Shown here piece after piece: positions 15,177 through 24,053 of a stretch of DNA of 64,000 nt. A program made the position numbers and the translations under genes. This stretch comes from a bacterium 1XD42-1 (GTDB taxonomy: Bacteria; Bacillota; Clostridia; Oscillospirales; Ruminococcaceae). The notes below the pieces were generated by a model. It saw only the letters and a program-made list of their open reading frames with translations, searched no databases and was not told the origin of the DNA. The stretch spans positions 50,087 through 114,086 of the forward strand of contig RAZJ01000005.1 of the NCBI GenBank assembly GCA_003612625.1. Direction: 5' to 3'. Numbering within the stretch: the first letter of the stretch is position 1; every line of letters begins with the position of its first letter.

Positions 15177-16355
15177 ATGTGGGAAAAATGTAGGGACATG
15201 CAAGCCGATTTAGTAGCGATGAGAAGGGAGCTTCATCAGATCCCTGAAATTGGAGGAACATTGCCGGAGACAAAAGCTTATGTCATAAAAGCATTAAATG
15301 ATTTAGGGATTCCTTTTGTAGAGAATAAGACAGATGACGGCTTAGTAGCCACCATCCAGGGCGGAAAACCCGGCAAAACAATTGCACTGCGGGCTGATAT
15401 GGATGCCCTTCCCATTGAAGAAGCAAATGAAGTAGATTATATCTCCAAACATAAAGGATGTATGCATGCCTGTGGCCACGATACCCATATGACAATGCTG
15501 CTGGGTGCTGCAAAAGTATTGAATGAAAACAAAGCAAACATCCCTGGTACTGTAAAACTGTTTTTCCAGACTGACGAAGAAGGCTCTGCTGGTGCACGCC
15601 GTATGTGTCAGGAAGGTGTTATGGAAGGCATTGATGCTGTATTTGGCACACATATCGGCAGCATTCTTTCCAAAGATATTCCTTCTGGTACGGTGATTTG
15701 TGTTCCTGGATGTGCAATGGCTTCCTTTGATAAATTTGTTATCAAAGTAAAAGGCAATGGCTGCCATGGTTCCACACCGGAAAAAGGCGTTGATCCAATT
15801 AACATTGCTGCCCACATTATTGTCAACCTGCAGGAAGTGATTGCACGGGAAATCCCGGCAGTAAAACCTTCTGTATTGACCATCGGCCATGTAGAAGCTG
15901 GTTTTGCTTATAACGTTATTCCGTCTGAAGCCTTTATCGAAGGCACAATCCGTGCTTTAGAAGAAGACGTACGGCAGCAGCTTGCCCGCCGGATCGAAGA
16001 AATTGCAAAAGCAACAGCAGCAACCTTCCGCGGCGACGCAGATGTTGAAATTGTCTGGGGTGCCCCTCCGGTAATCAATCATGCAGAAATGGCAAAACTG
16101 GCAGCAGATTGCGCCCGTGATGTAGTAGGCAATGATATGGTTATGGATCATGTGGATGCACCGAATATGGGCGGCGAAGATTTTGCCTATTATTTGGAAA
16201 AAGCTCCTGGTGCTTTCATGTTCCTGAGTTCTTCCAATCCAGCAAAACATACTGATGTTCCTCACCACAATCCGAAATTCAATGTGGATGAAGATGTCTT
16301 CTGGATCGGTTCTGCAGTATTTGTAAGAATCGTTGAAAAATATCTCGGTATGTAA
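15177..16355 (+). CDS. M20-family amidohydrolase (N-acyl amino acid / aminoacylase type)
   Basis: A 392-residue M20D-type metallo-amidohydrolase of normal length without signal peptide, so cytoplasmic. Metal-site motifs are ADMDALPIEE near residue 75, HACGHDTHM near 100, and DEEGSAGARRM near 135. The satellite dimerisation domain starts at about 180 (GNGCHGSTPEKGVD), and the last ligand is in GGEDFAYY near 335. Relatives cleave N-acyl, hippurate-type or indole-acetyl amino acids, or small dipeptide-like conjugates. Linkage to two membrane proteins suggests it processes their imported substrate. The exact substrate is not readable from sequence. Confidence 0.88.
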   Translation: MWEKCRDMQADLVAMRRELHQIPEIGGTLPETKAYVIKALNDLGIPFVENKTDDGLVATIQGGKPGKTIALRADMDALPIEEANEVDYISKHKGCMHACGHDTHMTMLLGAAKVLNENKANIPGTVKLFFQTDEEGSAGARRMCQEGVMEGIDAVFGTHIGSILSKDIPSGTVICVPGCAMASFDKFVIKVKGNGCHGSTPEKGVDPINIAAHIIVNLQEVIAREIPAVKPSVLTIGHVEAGFAYNVIPSEAFIEGTIRALEEDVRQQLARRIEEIAKATAATFRGDADVEIVWGAPPVINHAEMAKLAADCARDVVGNDMVMDHVDAPNMGGEDFAYYLEKAPGAFMFLSSSNPAKHTDVPHHNPKFNVDEDVFWIGSAVFVRIVEKYLGM

Positions 16356-16385
16356 TTTTTTAAAAAATTCCAGTTTGAGTACATT

Positions 16386-16418
16386 CCCGCCGCAGGTCCT
16401 GAAAGCCCTGCGGCGGGG
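16386..16418 (+). terminator. Terminator of the DUF5058/M20 operon
   Basis: CCCGCCGCAGG (16386-16396) pairs with CCTGCGGCGGG (16407-16417), a perfect 11-bp GC-rich stem followed by TTTCTC. The T-run is weak, so some readthrough into yajC is possible. Confidence 0.75.
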
Positions 16419-16455
16419 TTTCTCTAAATATGGAATTGCAGAAAGGATTTGACGA

Positions 16456-16764
16456 ATGACACCTTTAATCTTGTTTGGCTCTTATGCAGTCCTGGCTTTT
16501 TTGGCGATTTATATTTTTGTGTATATCCCCAACAAGAAAAAACAGCGAGCAAGGCAGGAACTGCATAAATCCCTTGCCCCTGGTGACGAAATCATCACAA
16601 TAGGCGGTGTTGTAGGGACAGTAGTAGAAAGGGACGGCGATTATGTAACCCTTATGATTGATAAAAAAGCAGGGATTACCCTTCAAGTTGTCCTTTATGC
16701 TGTGAGCCAGATTAAACAAAAAGGAAATGGCAGTCTGGAAAATCCGCCTGCCAAGACAGAATAA
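16456..16764 (+). CDS. yajC: YajC-family preprotein translocase accessory subunit
   Basis: A 102-residue protein with one N-terminal transmembrane helix (about residues 3-25, ending in IYIFVYIPNKKKQRARQE) and a small cytoplasmic beta-domain beginning LAPGDEIITIGGVVGTV. This arrangement is diagnostic of YajC, the SecDF-associated subunit of the Sec translocase. In other Clostridia it often sits near tgt or secDF; here it stands alone between two terminators, downstream of the M20 operon. The ATG has GAAAGGATT upstream. Confidence 0.9.
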   Translation: MTPLILFGSYAVLAFLAIYIFVYIPNKKKQRARQELHKSLAPGDEIITIGGVVGTVVERDGDYVTLMIDKKAGITLQVVLYAVSQIKQKGNGSLENPPAKTE

Positions 16765-16766
16765 TT

Positions 16767-16802
16767 AAAGCCGGAATGGGAACCTGTTTCCATTCCGGCT
16801 TT
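16767..16802. terminator. Bidirectional terminator between yajC and the TSCPD gene
   Basis: AAAGCCGGAATGG (16767-16779) and CCATTCCGGCTTT (16790-16802) form a perfect 13-bp stem with a ten-base loop, placed between convergent genes. The flanking T-runs are short on both strands. Confidence 0.8.
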
Positions 16803-16823
16803 GGTATTGTCACTATGTGGCGG

Positions 16824-17087
16824 TTATTGGCCCTTAGATTCTTCGTATTTTTCACGGACAGCGCGGGCAAGCTGATCGGAACAGGATGTAGATTTTTCTC
16901 CGCAGGTAAGGCCCCGGAATAATGATTCGATTTCTTCTACGGTTTTCCCATCGACAGCCCTGCTCAGGGCCTTTAAATTGCCGTTGCAGCCTCTTGTAAA
17001 TGAAATATTACGTACCACATTGCCATCCAAATCAAATTCAATTTTTGTAGAACAAACACCTTGTGGTTTAAATTCACACCGTACCAT
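16824..17087 (-). CDS. TSCPD domain protein (TIGR03905 type)
   Basis: An 87-residue cytoplasmic protein. The segment VCSTKIEFDLDGNVVRNISF followed by GCNGNLKALSRAV, with Cys residues at about 8, 12, 34 and 62, fits the short TIGR03905 TSCPD family. A related domain occurs at the C-terminus of some ribonucleotide reductases, but the role of the free-standing form is unknown. AAGGAG lies 13 bases before the ATG. A 97-base gap separates it from the upstream desulfidase-like gene on the same strand. Confidence 0.8.
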   Translation of the reverse strand: MVRCEFKPQGVCSTKIEFDLDGNVVRNISFTRGCNGNLKALSRAVDGKTVEEIESLFRGLTCGEKSTSCSDQLARAVREKYEESKGQ

Positions 17088-17184
17088 AATTCTGACAGAC
17101 TCCTTTTATTCGATTTTAGGTTAGGGTTCCAGTTTATCCGGACCTATATTATTATATGCGCTGCTGTCAAAGATTCCAAAATGT

Positions 17185-18462
17185 TTATTTTTCAATCATA
17201 ATATTCAGAATTTCCACGTCGGTAGATTTCATACCTTCCCGGCCTACCCGTCCAATACTTTCTATTGTGCCTTCTACATCATTTTTTACCAGACCTTCTC
17301 CGGAACGGAAGGTTTTCGAATTTTCGGTCATGCAGCATGCCATAATAGCAGCATCCACAGCCGAAGCAATTTTTGCGGCACAGGAGGATTTTGCCCCGTC
17401 ACAGACAATGCCCCCTACGTTGGCAATGGTATTGACAATGGTGTTGGATACATCCTCCAAGCCGCCGCCGTAAAGATAAGTAATGGCGGCGCCGCTGCCG
17501 CAGGCTGCACTGACAGCGCCGCAGTAAGCTGATAAGCTGCCAATATATTTTTTCTGGTGGATGGAAATTAAGTTGCTGACTACCAATGCCCGGTAAAGTT
17601 TTTCCTGAGGCAAGTCCAATTCTTTTGCATATTCAATGACAGGCAAAGATACCGTCATTCCCTGGTTGCCGCTGCCGGAATTGATGACCACTGGCATGGA
17701 ACATCCTCCCATACGGGCGTCACTGCCTGCCGCAGCTGCGGCGCGGGCGCGAACTTTAATATCATTGCCATAATATTTCAGCAAGGTACGTCCGACTTCT
17801 GCACCATAGCTGTTTTTTAATCCTTCCTGGGAAATGGCTGTATTCATTTGGATCTGGTTGTCCAGTACATCTTTCACATCTTCAATGGCTACGCAATCAG
17901 CAAATTCCAGAATATCTTTTACATTCAGCAGGGATTTATCCAATTTGGTGCCCTGATGTTCTGCATATTCTACCAGCGCCCCCACATCCAGTTCCTGCCC
18001 GTTTTTCACCAGCCGGGTAATATTGGTATGACGGTTGGCAATTTCCACTTCGGCATTTTCCGTCCCGGCGAAAACCTTTGCGGCAATAAACAGGTTGTCC
18101 ACATTTTCGATTAAATGGCAGGTACAAAAATCCTGTTTCAGCAAGATTTTTGTTTTTTCGATGTCCTCAGCCGTTACCGATTCCAAAACTTCTAATTCCT
18201 TATCCGGATTTCCCCCAACGATCCCCAGAATACCGGCTACTTCAATCCCGTGCAAACCGCCGGAATTTGGAACTACAACGCCTTTTACATTTTTAATAAT
18301 GTTACCGCTGCACCACAGCTCCAGCCGTTCCGGCATTTGCCCCAGGATCTGCCTTGCTTTAGCACAGGCATAAGCAATGGCAATCGGCTCGGTGCATCCC
18401 AAAGCTGGGACAAGTTCATTGCGCAAAATAGAAACGTATTCATCATAAATCCGTTTCTCCAC
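17185..18462 (-). CDS. L-cysteine desulfidase / UPF0597 family protein (CyuA-like)
   Basis: A 425-residue cytoplasmic protein of the serine dehydratase alpha-chain-like UPF0597 (YhaM/CyuA) family. Members hold an oxygen-sensitive Fe-S cluster and break L-cysteine into sulfide, ammonia and pyruvate. Visible features are the opening LGCTEPIAIAYA, PVVINSGSGNQG near residue 258, and Cys residues at LSAYCGAVSAACGSG and IVCDGAKSSCAAKI that are the expected cluster-ligand region. The GTG start (18460-18462) has GAAGGAGG upstream. The secreted-protein gene lies 55 bases upstream on the same strand, so they may be cotranscribed. Activity as cysteine desulfidase is inferred from the family. Confidence 0.85.
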   Translation of the reverse strand: MEKRIYDEYVSILRNELVPALGCTEPIAIAYACAKARQILGQMPERLELWCSGNIIKNVKGVVVPNSGGLHGIEVAGILGIVGGNPDKELEVLESVTAEDIEKTKILLKQDFCTCHLIENVDNLFIAAKVFAGTENAEVEIANRHTNITRLVKNGQELDVGALVEYAEHQGTKLDKSLLNVKDILEFADCVAIEDVKDVLDNQIQMNTAISQEGLKNSYGAEVGRTLLKYYGNDIKVRARAAAAAGSDARMGGCSMPVVINSGSGNQGMTVSLPVIEYAKELDLPQEKLYRALVVSNLISIHQKKYIGSLSAYCGAVSAACGSGAAITYLYGGGLEDVSNTIVNTIANVGGIVCDGAKSSCAAKIASAVDAAIMACCMTENSKTFRSGEGLVKNDVEGTIESIGRVGREGMKSTDVEILNIMIEK

Positions 18463-18517
18463 TCTAACACGCCTCCTTCAGATAATAAAGAAATTTATTG
18501 TAACGGGAATACCGCTC

Positions 18518-19498
18518 TTAATAATCCCAATAGCTGTCCGGCATTTCTCCCTTGACCCGGGAGCCGTAAGTTTCATTATCAATCTGATCCTGGGTTAGTT
18601 CATTGCCGCGGACCCAGACTTCTTCCCCGTTTCGGTAAACCAGATATTCTGTATGGTTTTTACGCCACCGTTCCCGTTTGTCCCGGTATTTTTCTTCCCG
18701 GCTGGATTCCCGGTCTTCTTCCTCCTGCTCGGTCAGGATTTTTTTAACAGCACCCACATTTCCATTAAACAGATAAAAATTATCAAAATCTACCGTATAA
18801 TGGCTGCTGAAATCGGCAGCCCCTAAAGCTGCATAATCCGGGTATGCTTCGGAAACACCTAAATCAAAGCCGCCAATCACTTTCCCATCCACCTGGTAAG
18901 TAATATTCCCCTGATCGCATTTGATGTATAAGGTGCGCCAGCCTTCCTCCACTTCCAGTTCTTTGCGCAGCAGGCCGGAACTGGTTCCTGTGTAAAGCTT
19001 CGGATAGGACCAGCCGTCAACCAGTTCCGGATTGATACAGGCCCATACCGGAGTGCTTCCGGAACGTTTTTCCAAAGCGAGGGCTGCTGACGTATCCAAA
19101 GGATTGCCGGCAGCATCTACCAGATCCAGCCGGAATACAGCCGTGCGCCGTGTAATAGCAGAAGAAAACCAGCTTTCATCTACATTCAGCTTGACAGAAG
19201 CCGTCCAGCTTGCGGAAGAAGGCCGTTCCAATTTTAATTTTTTCCCCTGGATGTCATAAGCGCCCCCCTGCAAAGAAGCGGTTCCGGAAATGGAAATGGA
19301 GCCTGGCCCTCCTACGGTAAGGCTCAGATAATTTTGGCTGGTATCCCATTTTGCCGGATCTTTTTGGTCGGTTTCCCAGGGCTTCACGGAATTTTTTGAA
19401 AATACATCAGAACTCACCACATTGGCGGCATTGACAGGCAGGCATATCATTGCCGCGGCAAGCAAAGCGGCAAAGGTTTTTAATTTTTTATTTTCCAT
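18518..19498 (-). CDS. Secreted protein with a possible concanavalin-like domain
   Basis: A 326-residue exported protein. A signal peptide (residues 1-24, MICLPVNAA cleavage region, no lipobox Cys) is followed by a region (about 30-245) rich in beta-strand patterns, for example LEVEEGWRTLYIKCDQGNIT and YQVDGKVIGGFDLG, reminiscent of LamG/concanavalin-like carbohydrate-binding folds. The C-terminal 70 residues are highly charged (EEEDRESSREEKYRDKRE) and end in YWDY. I do not recognise a specific family. It has its own promoter at 19566-19595. A surface sugar-binding role is only a guess from the fold impression. Confidence 0.6.
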   Translation of the reverse strand: MENKKLKTFAALLAAAMICLPVNAANVVSSDVFSKNSVKPWETDQKDPAKWDTSQNYLSLTVGGPGSISISGTASLQGGAYDIQGKKLKLERPSSASWTASVKLNVDESWFSSAITRRTAVFRLDLVDAAGNPLDTSAALALEKRSGSTPVWACINPELVDGWSYPKLYTGTSSGLLRKELEVEEGWRTLYIKCDQGNITYQVDGKVIGGFDLGVSEAYPDYAALGAADFSSHYTVDFDNFYLFNGNVGAVKKILTEQEEEDRESSREEKYRDKRERWRKNHTEYLVYRNGEEVWVRGNELTQDQIDNETYGSRVKGEMPDSYWDY

Positions 19499-19565
19499 TG
19501 ATCGAGTCGCTCCTATCTGCCAGGGTATTTTATGGGAAGTCCCCCGGCCTGGACTTTGTAAACCT

Positions 19566-19595
19566 ATTATAATATAAGAGAGGGAAAGAAATCAA
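19566..19595 (-). promoter_or_regulatory. Promoter of the secreted-protein gene
   Basis: Minus-strand TTGATT (19590-19595), 18-base spacer, perfect TATAAT (19566-19571), about 70 bases before the ATG. Confidence 0.6.
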
Positions 19596-19634
19596 GCAGG
19601 CATAAAAGGCTTTTCAGGAAGGGAAAATATACCC

Positions 19635-19811
19635 ATGAAAATAAGTCGTAAAGCTATACAAAATTATTCGTATTTCCCGCGGGAATTTCAACGCCAAATA
19701 CAAGGCATTCTTTATTTTAAAAATAAAAGGGAAAAAATGCTTGAAAAAATTTTGCAAGGAGCATATCATAAGAAAACAGAAATTTTGCAAATGGAAATTT
19801 CCAGAACCTGA
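19635..19811 (+). CDS. Possible 58-residue basic peptide (doubtful)
   Basis: An open frame of 58 codons from an ATG at 19635, with AGGAAGGG about 13 bases upstream. The product would be basic (many Lys and Arg) without a signal peptide or recognisable motif. The predicted promoter of the V-ATPase operon at 19741-19769 lies inside the frame, which argues against it. Listed because it fills most of a 370-base gap that otherwise holds only promoters. Confidence 0.2.
   Translation: MKISRKAIQNYSYFPREFQRQIQGILYFKNKREKMLEKILQGAYHKKTEILQMEISRT
19741..19769 (+). promoter_or_regulatory. Promoter of the V-type ATPase operon
   Basis: TTGAAA (19741-19746), 17-base spacer, TATCAT (19764-19769). The transcript would have a leader of about 90 bases containing CCTGAC/GTCAGG, a 6-bp stem, near 19807-19834. 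Confidence 0.55.
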
Positions 19812-19868
19812 CAGCCCGCGAAACAGTCAGGAAGGTTTTTGCGGCTGTAACTTTATGGGAAAGGATGG

Positions 19869-20186
19869 ATGGGTTTGGAGCGGATTATCAGTGCACTGAT
19901 CGCTTTTGATAAAGCAGGACAGGAAATTGTACAAAAGGCAAAAGAAGAACAACAGGAAGAATTGCTGCATATTGATGCGGATAAACAGGAAATGTACCGG
20001 CAGTACCGGGAACGTTTGGAACGGGATTTGGAACGGTTCCAGCAGGCGGCTGCCTCTGAACAGGAAGAAGCTTTGGCCCGGGTAGAACGGGAATACCGCC
20101 AGCGGATGGAAAAGCTCCGTAAGGCATATCAGGAAAACGGCGATAAATGGGTAGATGAAATTTTTACCCGCTGTACTGCCTTATGA
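19869..20186 (+). CDS. V-type ATPase peripheral-stalk subunit (G/H-like)
   Basis: A 105-residue protein that is almost entirely a charged coiled coil (KAKEEQQEELLHIDADKQEM onward). It is the first gene of the V/A-type ATPase operon. Size, charge and position fit the peripheral-stalk subunit called G/H (NtpF/AhaH), which pairs with subunit E to tie the catalytic head to subunit I. The sequence alone is low in information; the assignment rests on operon position and coiled-coil character. Its stop overlaps the start of subunit C. Confidence 0.75.
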   Translation: MGLERIISALIAFDKAGQEIVQKAKEEQQEELLHIDADKQEMYRQYRERLERDLERFQQAAASEQEEALARVEREYRQRMEKLRKAYQENGDKWVDEIFTRCTAL

Positions 20187-21229
20187 TGGGCCGGGACAAG
20201 GCCGCGAATGCGGTAATTGCAAAAGTCCGGGCCATGTATGGGGATTTATTGACGTTTTCCCAATATGCGGAGCTGGCCCGGAAACAGAATTTACAGGAGA
20301 TCGCCGCTTATTTAAAAGAAAGCACTCCATACGGGCCGGAACTGGAGGATGTACGGGGCAGTATTATTTACCGCCAGCAGTTGGAAACCATTCTCCGGCG
20401 GCATACCCTGCGCCAGTATGCACGGATTGCCCCTTATGCGGCAGGCATAAAAAACGGGGTTCCAGCCTATATCCTGCTGGATGCTGAAATTGAAATGATA
20501 CTGCGCTGTTTAAAAGGGATTGTTACCATACAGCAAGAAAATTTTATAGCAGATTTGCCAGCCTTTATCCAGCCCTATGTGGGATTTCATGTTTTGTCTT
20601 TGGCAAATGCCCATACAGTCTCCCAGCTAATTGAAATATTAGAACGGACGCCATACGGGCCTCTGCTGGAAAAATGCGCGGCCCAAAAGGAAGGCCCATT
20701 ATACAGCCGTTTTGTCCAGATGGTTTATGAATGGTATTTTGATACGCTGATGAAACGGGCCAATGCCTCCAAAGGGAAGGCCCGGAAGGATTTGGAAAGT
20801 TTGATTTCAGCCCGGGCAGAAATCATGAATTTAAGTTCTGTTTACCGGCTGAAGAAATTTTACCAGATGCCCTCGGAAAAAATCCGGGGATGGCTTTACC
20901 CTTACCACTGGCGCTTGTCACAAAAGGAAACTGATCAGCTGGTACAGGCGGAAAATGCAGATATTTTTTTACAGCGTTTATTGCAGACCTCTTATGGCCT
21001 GTGGATTGATACCCAGGAGCTTTTCCTGGAAGGGCAGCTCAACCAGGCCAGACGGGTACAGGAAGAAAAAATGATCCATTTTTCTACCGATCCCCATGTG
21101 ATTTATACAGCATTCATGCTTTTATGCCATAAGGAAATGGAAAATATTATCCGTGTTATTGAAGGCGTCCATTATGGCATGAAGCCGGAAAAAATCGAGA
21201 GCCTGCTTTCTCTCGGAAAGAAAGGGTGA
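20183..21229 (+). CDS. V-type ATPase subunit C (NtpC-like)
   Basis: A 348-residue all-helical subunit. It sits as a central-stalk socket between the membrane c-ring and the D/F rotor shaft. Duplicated motifs such as LAANAHTVSQL-type segments and TPYGPELEDV / TPYGPLLEKC show the internal repeats of the family. ATG overlaps the preceding stop by four bases. In this operon it precedes subunit I, unlike the Enterococcus hirae order, where it follows subunit E. Confidence 0.88.
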   Translation: MMGRDKAANAVIAKVRAMYGDLLTFSQYAELARKQNLQEIAAYLKESTPYGPELEDVRGSIIYRQQLETILRRHTLRQYARIAPYAAGIKNGVPAYILLDAEIEMILRCLKGIVTIQQENFIADLPAFIQPYVGFHVLSLANAHTVSQLIEILERTPYGPLLEKCAAQKEGPLYSRFVQMVYEWYFDTLMKRANASKGKARKDLESLISARAEIMNLSSVYRLKKFYQMPSEKIRGWLYPYHWRLSQKETDQLVQAENADIFLQRLLQTSYGLWIDTQELFLEGQLNQARRVQEEKMIHFSTDPHVIYTAFMLLCHKEMENIIRVIEGVHYGMKPEKIESLLSLGKKG

Positions 21230-21233
21230 TTTG

Positions 21234-23201
21234 GTGTCCATTGAAAAGTTGACACTGGTAAATATCGTAGGGAAAATGGACAGCCTGGACGATACAATTC
21301 TGCGGTGTCTGGAACGGGAAGACTTCCATCCGGAACGGTCCTTGGATTATACCGGCCAGATCCGCGGCTTTGGGCCTTTGGAATCGGAAAACCCTTATGC
21401 AGGGCTTTTGAAGGATTTGACCAATATTGGGATGCAGGCTGGCTTCTCCCCCCAGAACAGGCCCAGAGTGAAACCCGCAGGGAATGGAAGGCTGTGGGCG
21501 AGGAATAAATATTGTACAGATTTCTGTCATACCCTGCAAAAAGACATTGGCCTGCTTCGGGAGCAAAGGAACAACCTGCAAAGTGAAATTGAACAGGATG
21601 AAGCGGCTTTAAACCTGTTATCCCATATCAATGCTCTGGATATAGATGTTGACAGCCTGTTTTCCTGCCAGTATATTAAAATACGGGTTGGTCGGCTGCC
21701 GGTTGACAGCTATATGAAATTAGGGCTGTATGCCAGCCGGATGTTTCTTTTTGTCCCCATGGACAAGGAAAAAAATTATTATTGGGGCGTTGTTTTTACC
21801 CCGTTGGAATATGCTTCGGAAACGGATGATTTGCTGTCCTCCCTTTATTTTGAGCGGATACGGGTACCGGATTTTGTCCACGGGACTCCGGAAGAAGCCC
21901 TGGAACAAATCAAAACAGATTTGAAACAGAACCGGGAAAGCCTGGGAGGGATTGAACGGCAATGGAAGGAACTGCTGGAGGAACGGCAGAAACCATATTA
22001 CGAAATTTATGATACAGTGCGGTTCCTGTCGGAATCTTATGAAATCCGGGGCTATGCTTCAGCCCTACACCGGGATTTTTTAGATGTGTTCCATATGACA
22101 GGCTTTGTCCAGGCCCGTACAGCCCAGGCATTTGCCGATTATTTAGGGGAAATTCCCGATGTCCAGGTGGAACTGCTGCCGGTTGACAGTGACAAACGGA
22201 TCAAGGCCCCTACAAAGTTGAAAAACGGATGGTTTGCAAAGCCCTTTGAAATGTTTGTGGAAATGTATGGCCTGCCCTCGTATCAGGACGTGGACCCAAC
22301 CCCTTATGTGGCATTTACTTACTGCCTGCTGTTTGGGATTATGTTTGGGGATTTAGGACAGGGGGCTTTGCTGGTTCTGCTGGGGGCAGCCTTGTGGAAA
22401 TGGAAAAAAATGAACATTGGCCGGGTGATTAACCGGGTAGGGATTTTCTCCTGTATTTTCGGCACGGTTTATGGCTCCGTATTTGGATTTGAACACCTGT
22501 TAGATCCCATGTACCGGGCAATGGGCTTTGCGGAAAAACCTATTGAAGTGATGTCCTCCAGTATTACCAATTTGATTCTGGTGAGCGCGGTTGCTTTAGG
22601 TGTTGTGCTGATTTTAATTTCCATGACATTTAATGTGATTCTGGCCTTCCGAAAGCATAATTTAGAACGGGCTTTGTTTTCCAGCAACGGGTTATGCGGC
22701 CTCCTGTTTTATGGGGCTGCGTTAGGGGGGGCTGTTTCTGCAATCCTCTTAGGCCGCAACTTATTTTCACCCCTTTATGTAATATTTCTTATTATACTGC
22801 CTCTGCTGGCAATTTTATTTGAAATTCCTTTGGGCAAACTGGTTTCAGGGACGCCTTTCCGGGAAGCAAAGCCGGAACATACCGGTTCTTATATTATGGA
22901 GCATTTTTTTGAACTGATTGAAGTTGTTTTAAGCTTCTTTTCCAATACCATGTCTTTCCTGCGGGTAGGCGGCTTTGTATTAAGCCATGCAGGGATGATG
23001 AGTGTTGTCCTGGTCCTGTCCGATATGGTAGGCGCAGGCGCTTCTCCTGTGGTTGTGGTATTGGGAAACCTCTTTGTCATGGCAATGGAGGGCCTGATTG
23101 TAGGCATCCAGGTTTTGCGTCTGGAATTTTATGAAATGTTCAGCCGCTATTATGACGGAGACGGGAAACCTTTTGTACCCATTGGAACAGCCCATGAATA
23201 A
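21234..23201 (+). CDS. V-type ATPase subunit I (a subunit)
   Basis: A 655-residue stator subunit. The N-terminal cytoplasmic half (about residues 1-340) contains coiled-coil arms (EQRNNLQSEIEQDEAALN) that bind the peripheral stalks. The C-terminal half has about eight membrane helices and forms the ion half-channels. FGIMFGDLGQG near residue 370 and FLRVGGFVLSHAGM, with the essential Arg near residue 575, are hallmark motifs. Start is GTG at 21234 (AAAGGG seven bases upstream), or TTG at 21231. It lies one to four bases after subunit C. Confidence 0.93.
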   Translation: MSIEKLTLVNIVGKMDSLDDTILRCLEREDFHPERSLDYTGQIRGFGPLESENPYAGLLKDLTNIGMQAGFSPQNRPRVKPAGNGRLWARNKYCTDFCHTLQKDIGLLREQRNNLQSEIEQDEAALNLLSHINALDIDVDSLFSCQYIKIRVGRLPVDSYMKLGLYASRMFLFVPMDKEKNYYWGVVFTPLEYASETDDLLSSLYFERIRVPDFVHGTPEEALEQIKTDLKQNRESLGGIERQWKELLEERQKPYYEIYDTVRFLSESYEIRGYASALHRDFLDVFHMTGFVQARTAQAFADYLGEIPDVQVELLPVDSDKRIKAPTKLKNGWFAKPFEMFVEMYGLPSYQDVDPTPYVAFTYCLLFGIMFGDLGQGALLVLLGAALWKWKKMNIGRVINRVGIFSCIFGTVYGSVFGFEHLLDPMYRAMGFAEKPIEVMSSSITNLILVSAVALGVVLILISMTFNVILAFRKHNLERALFSSNGLCGLLFYGAALGGAVSAILLGRNLFSPLYVIFLIILPLLAILFEIPLGKLVSGTPFREAKPEHTGSYIMEHFFELIEVVLSFFSNTMSFLRVGGFVLSHAGMMSVVLVLSDMVGAGASPVVVVLGNLFVMAMEGLIVGIQVLRLEFYEMFSRYYDGDGKPFVPIGTAHE

Positions 23202-23251
23202 GGCTGTCTGAAAATTTTCTGGAATAAAATTTTTATTTTTTGGAGGTTATG

Positions 23252-23704
23252 ATGATGCTGTTATTTTTGATTCCTGCTGTTGCCGTTGCTGCCGCAGCCC
23301 TTTTACTGTTCCCCATGATGCGTGAAGGTGTTTCTCCCAATGCTGTCCAGGTCCGCCGCCGGGTATTGACCAATGCAGGATTCTTTTTGGCTGCCGCTTT
23401 TGCCGTAGTGTTTTTTGCAGTAAGCGCTTCCGCAGCCCCAGCCGAAACAGCCGCCGCCGCTGCAACTGCTGCTGAAGCCTCCGGCGGTGTAGGCACGGGC
23501 CTGGGCTATCTGTCCGCAGCACTGGCGACAGGGCTGTCCTGTTTGGGAGCCGGTATTGCTATTGCTTCCACTGCGCCTGCCGCTATCGGGGCCTTTTCCG
23601 AAGATCCGAAAGCATTCGGCAAAGCTTTGATTTTCGTTGTTTTAGGCGAAGGTGTAGCCTTATACGGCCTGCTGGTATCCATCCTGCTGATCAATAAGTT
23701 ATAA
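23252..23704 (+). CDS. V-type ATPase subunit K (c-ring proteolipid)
   Basis: A rotor-ring proteolipid of about 150 residues. The N-terminal hairpin (about 1-25 and 38-60) is followed by an Ala-rich linker, then the canonical hairpin with GAGIAIAST and the ion-binding Glu in VLGEGVALYGLL near residue 132. The N-terminal hairpin has no acidic residue in its helices, so there is one ion site per polypeptide. The helix-3 position where sodium-type rings often carry Gln reads Ile here, hinting at proton coupling; this is weak inference. GGAGG at 23242-23246 favours the ATG at 23252 or 23255 over the in-frame TTG at 23240. Confidence 0.9.
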   Translation: MMLLFLIPAVAVAAAALLLFPMMREGVSPNAVQVRRRVLTNAGFFLAAAFAVVFFAVSASAAPAETAAAAATAAEASGGVGTGLGYLSAALATGLSCLGAGIAIASTAPAAIGAFSEDPKAFGKALIFVVLGEGVALYGLLVSILLINKL

Positions 23705-23725
23705 GAATTTTTTAGGAGAGGCTTT

Positions 23726-24034
23726 ATGAAATTTTATGTCTTAAGCGACAATAATGATACAGCTTTTGGCCTGCGTCTGGCAGGCATTGAGGGTGAAGTG
23801 ATCCGGAATGTGGACGAAGTGCCGGCAGCTTTGCGGCGCGTCATGGAAGATCCGGAAATTGGCGTCGTACTTATGACAGAAAAACTGATTGATGCCCATC
23901 ACGCCCAGATTTACCGCTATAAGCTGACCCATAAGCGTCCACTGATTGTGGAGATCCCGGACCGTCATGGCGGCGGGGATGTTTCTGCAAATATTGAGCG
24001 CTATGTGGGGGAAGCCATCGGCGTGAAGCTCTGA
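23726..24034 (+). CDS. V-type ATPase subunit F
   Basis: A 102-residue central-shaft subunit (NtpG/AtpF type). It has the Rossmann-like start MKFYVLSDNNDTAFGLRLAG, the VVLMTEKL core and the PLIVEIPD segment that define the family. It binds subunit D in the rotating shaft. It lies 21 bases after subunit K and 19 before subunit E. Confidence 0.92.
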   Translation: MKFYVLSDNNDTAFGLRLAGIEGEVIRNVDEVPAALRRVMEDPEIGVVLMTEKLIDAHHAQIYRYKLTHKRPLIVEIPDRHGGGDVSANIERYVGEAIGVKL

Positions 24035-24053
24035 GGAACAGGAGGAATTCCAT

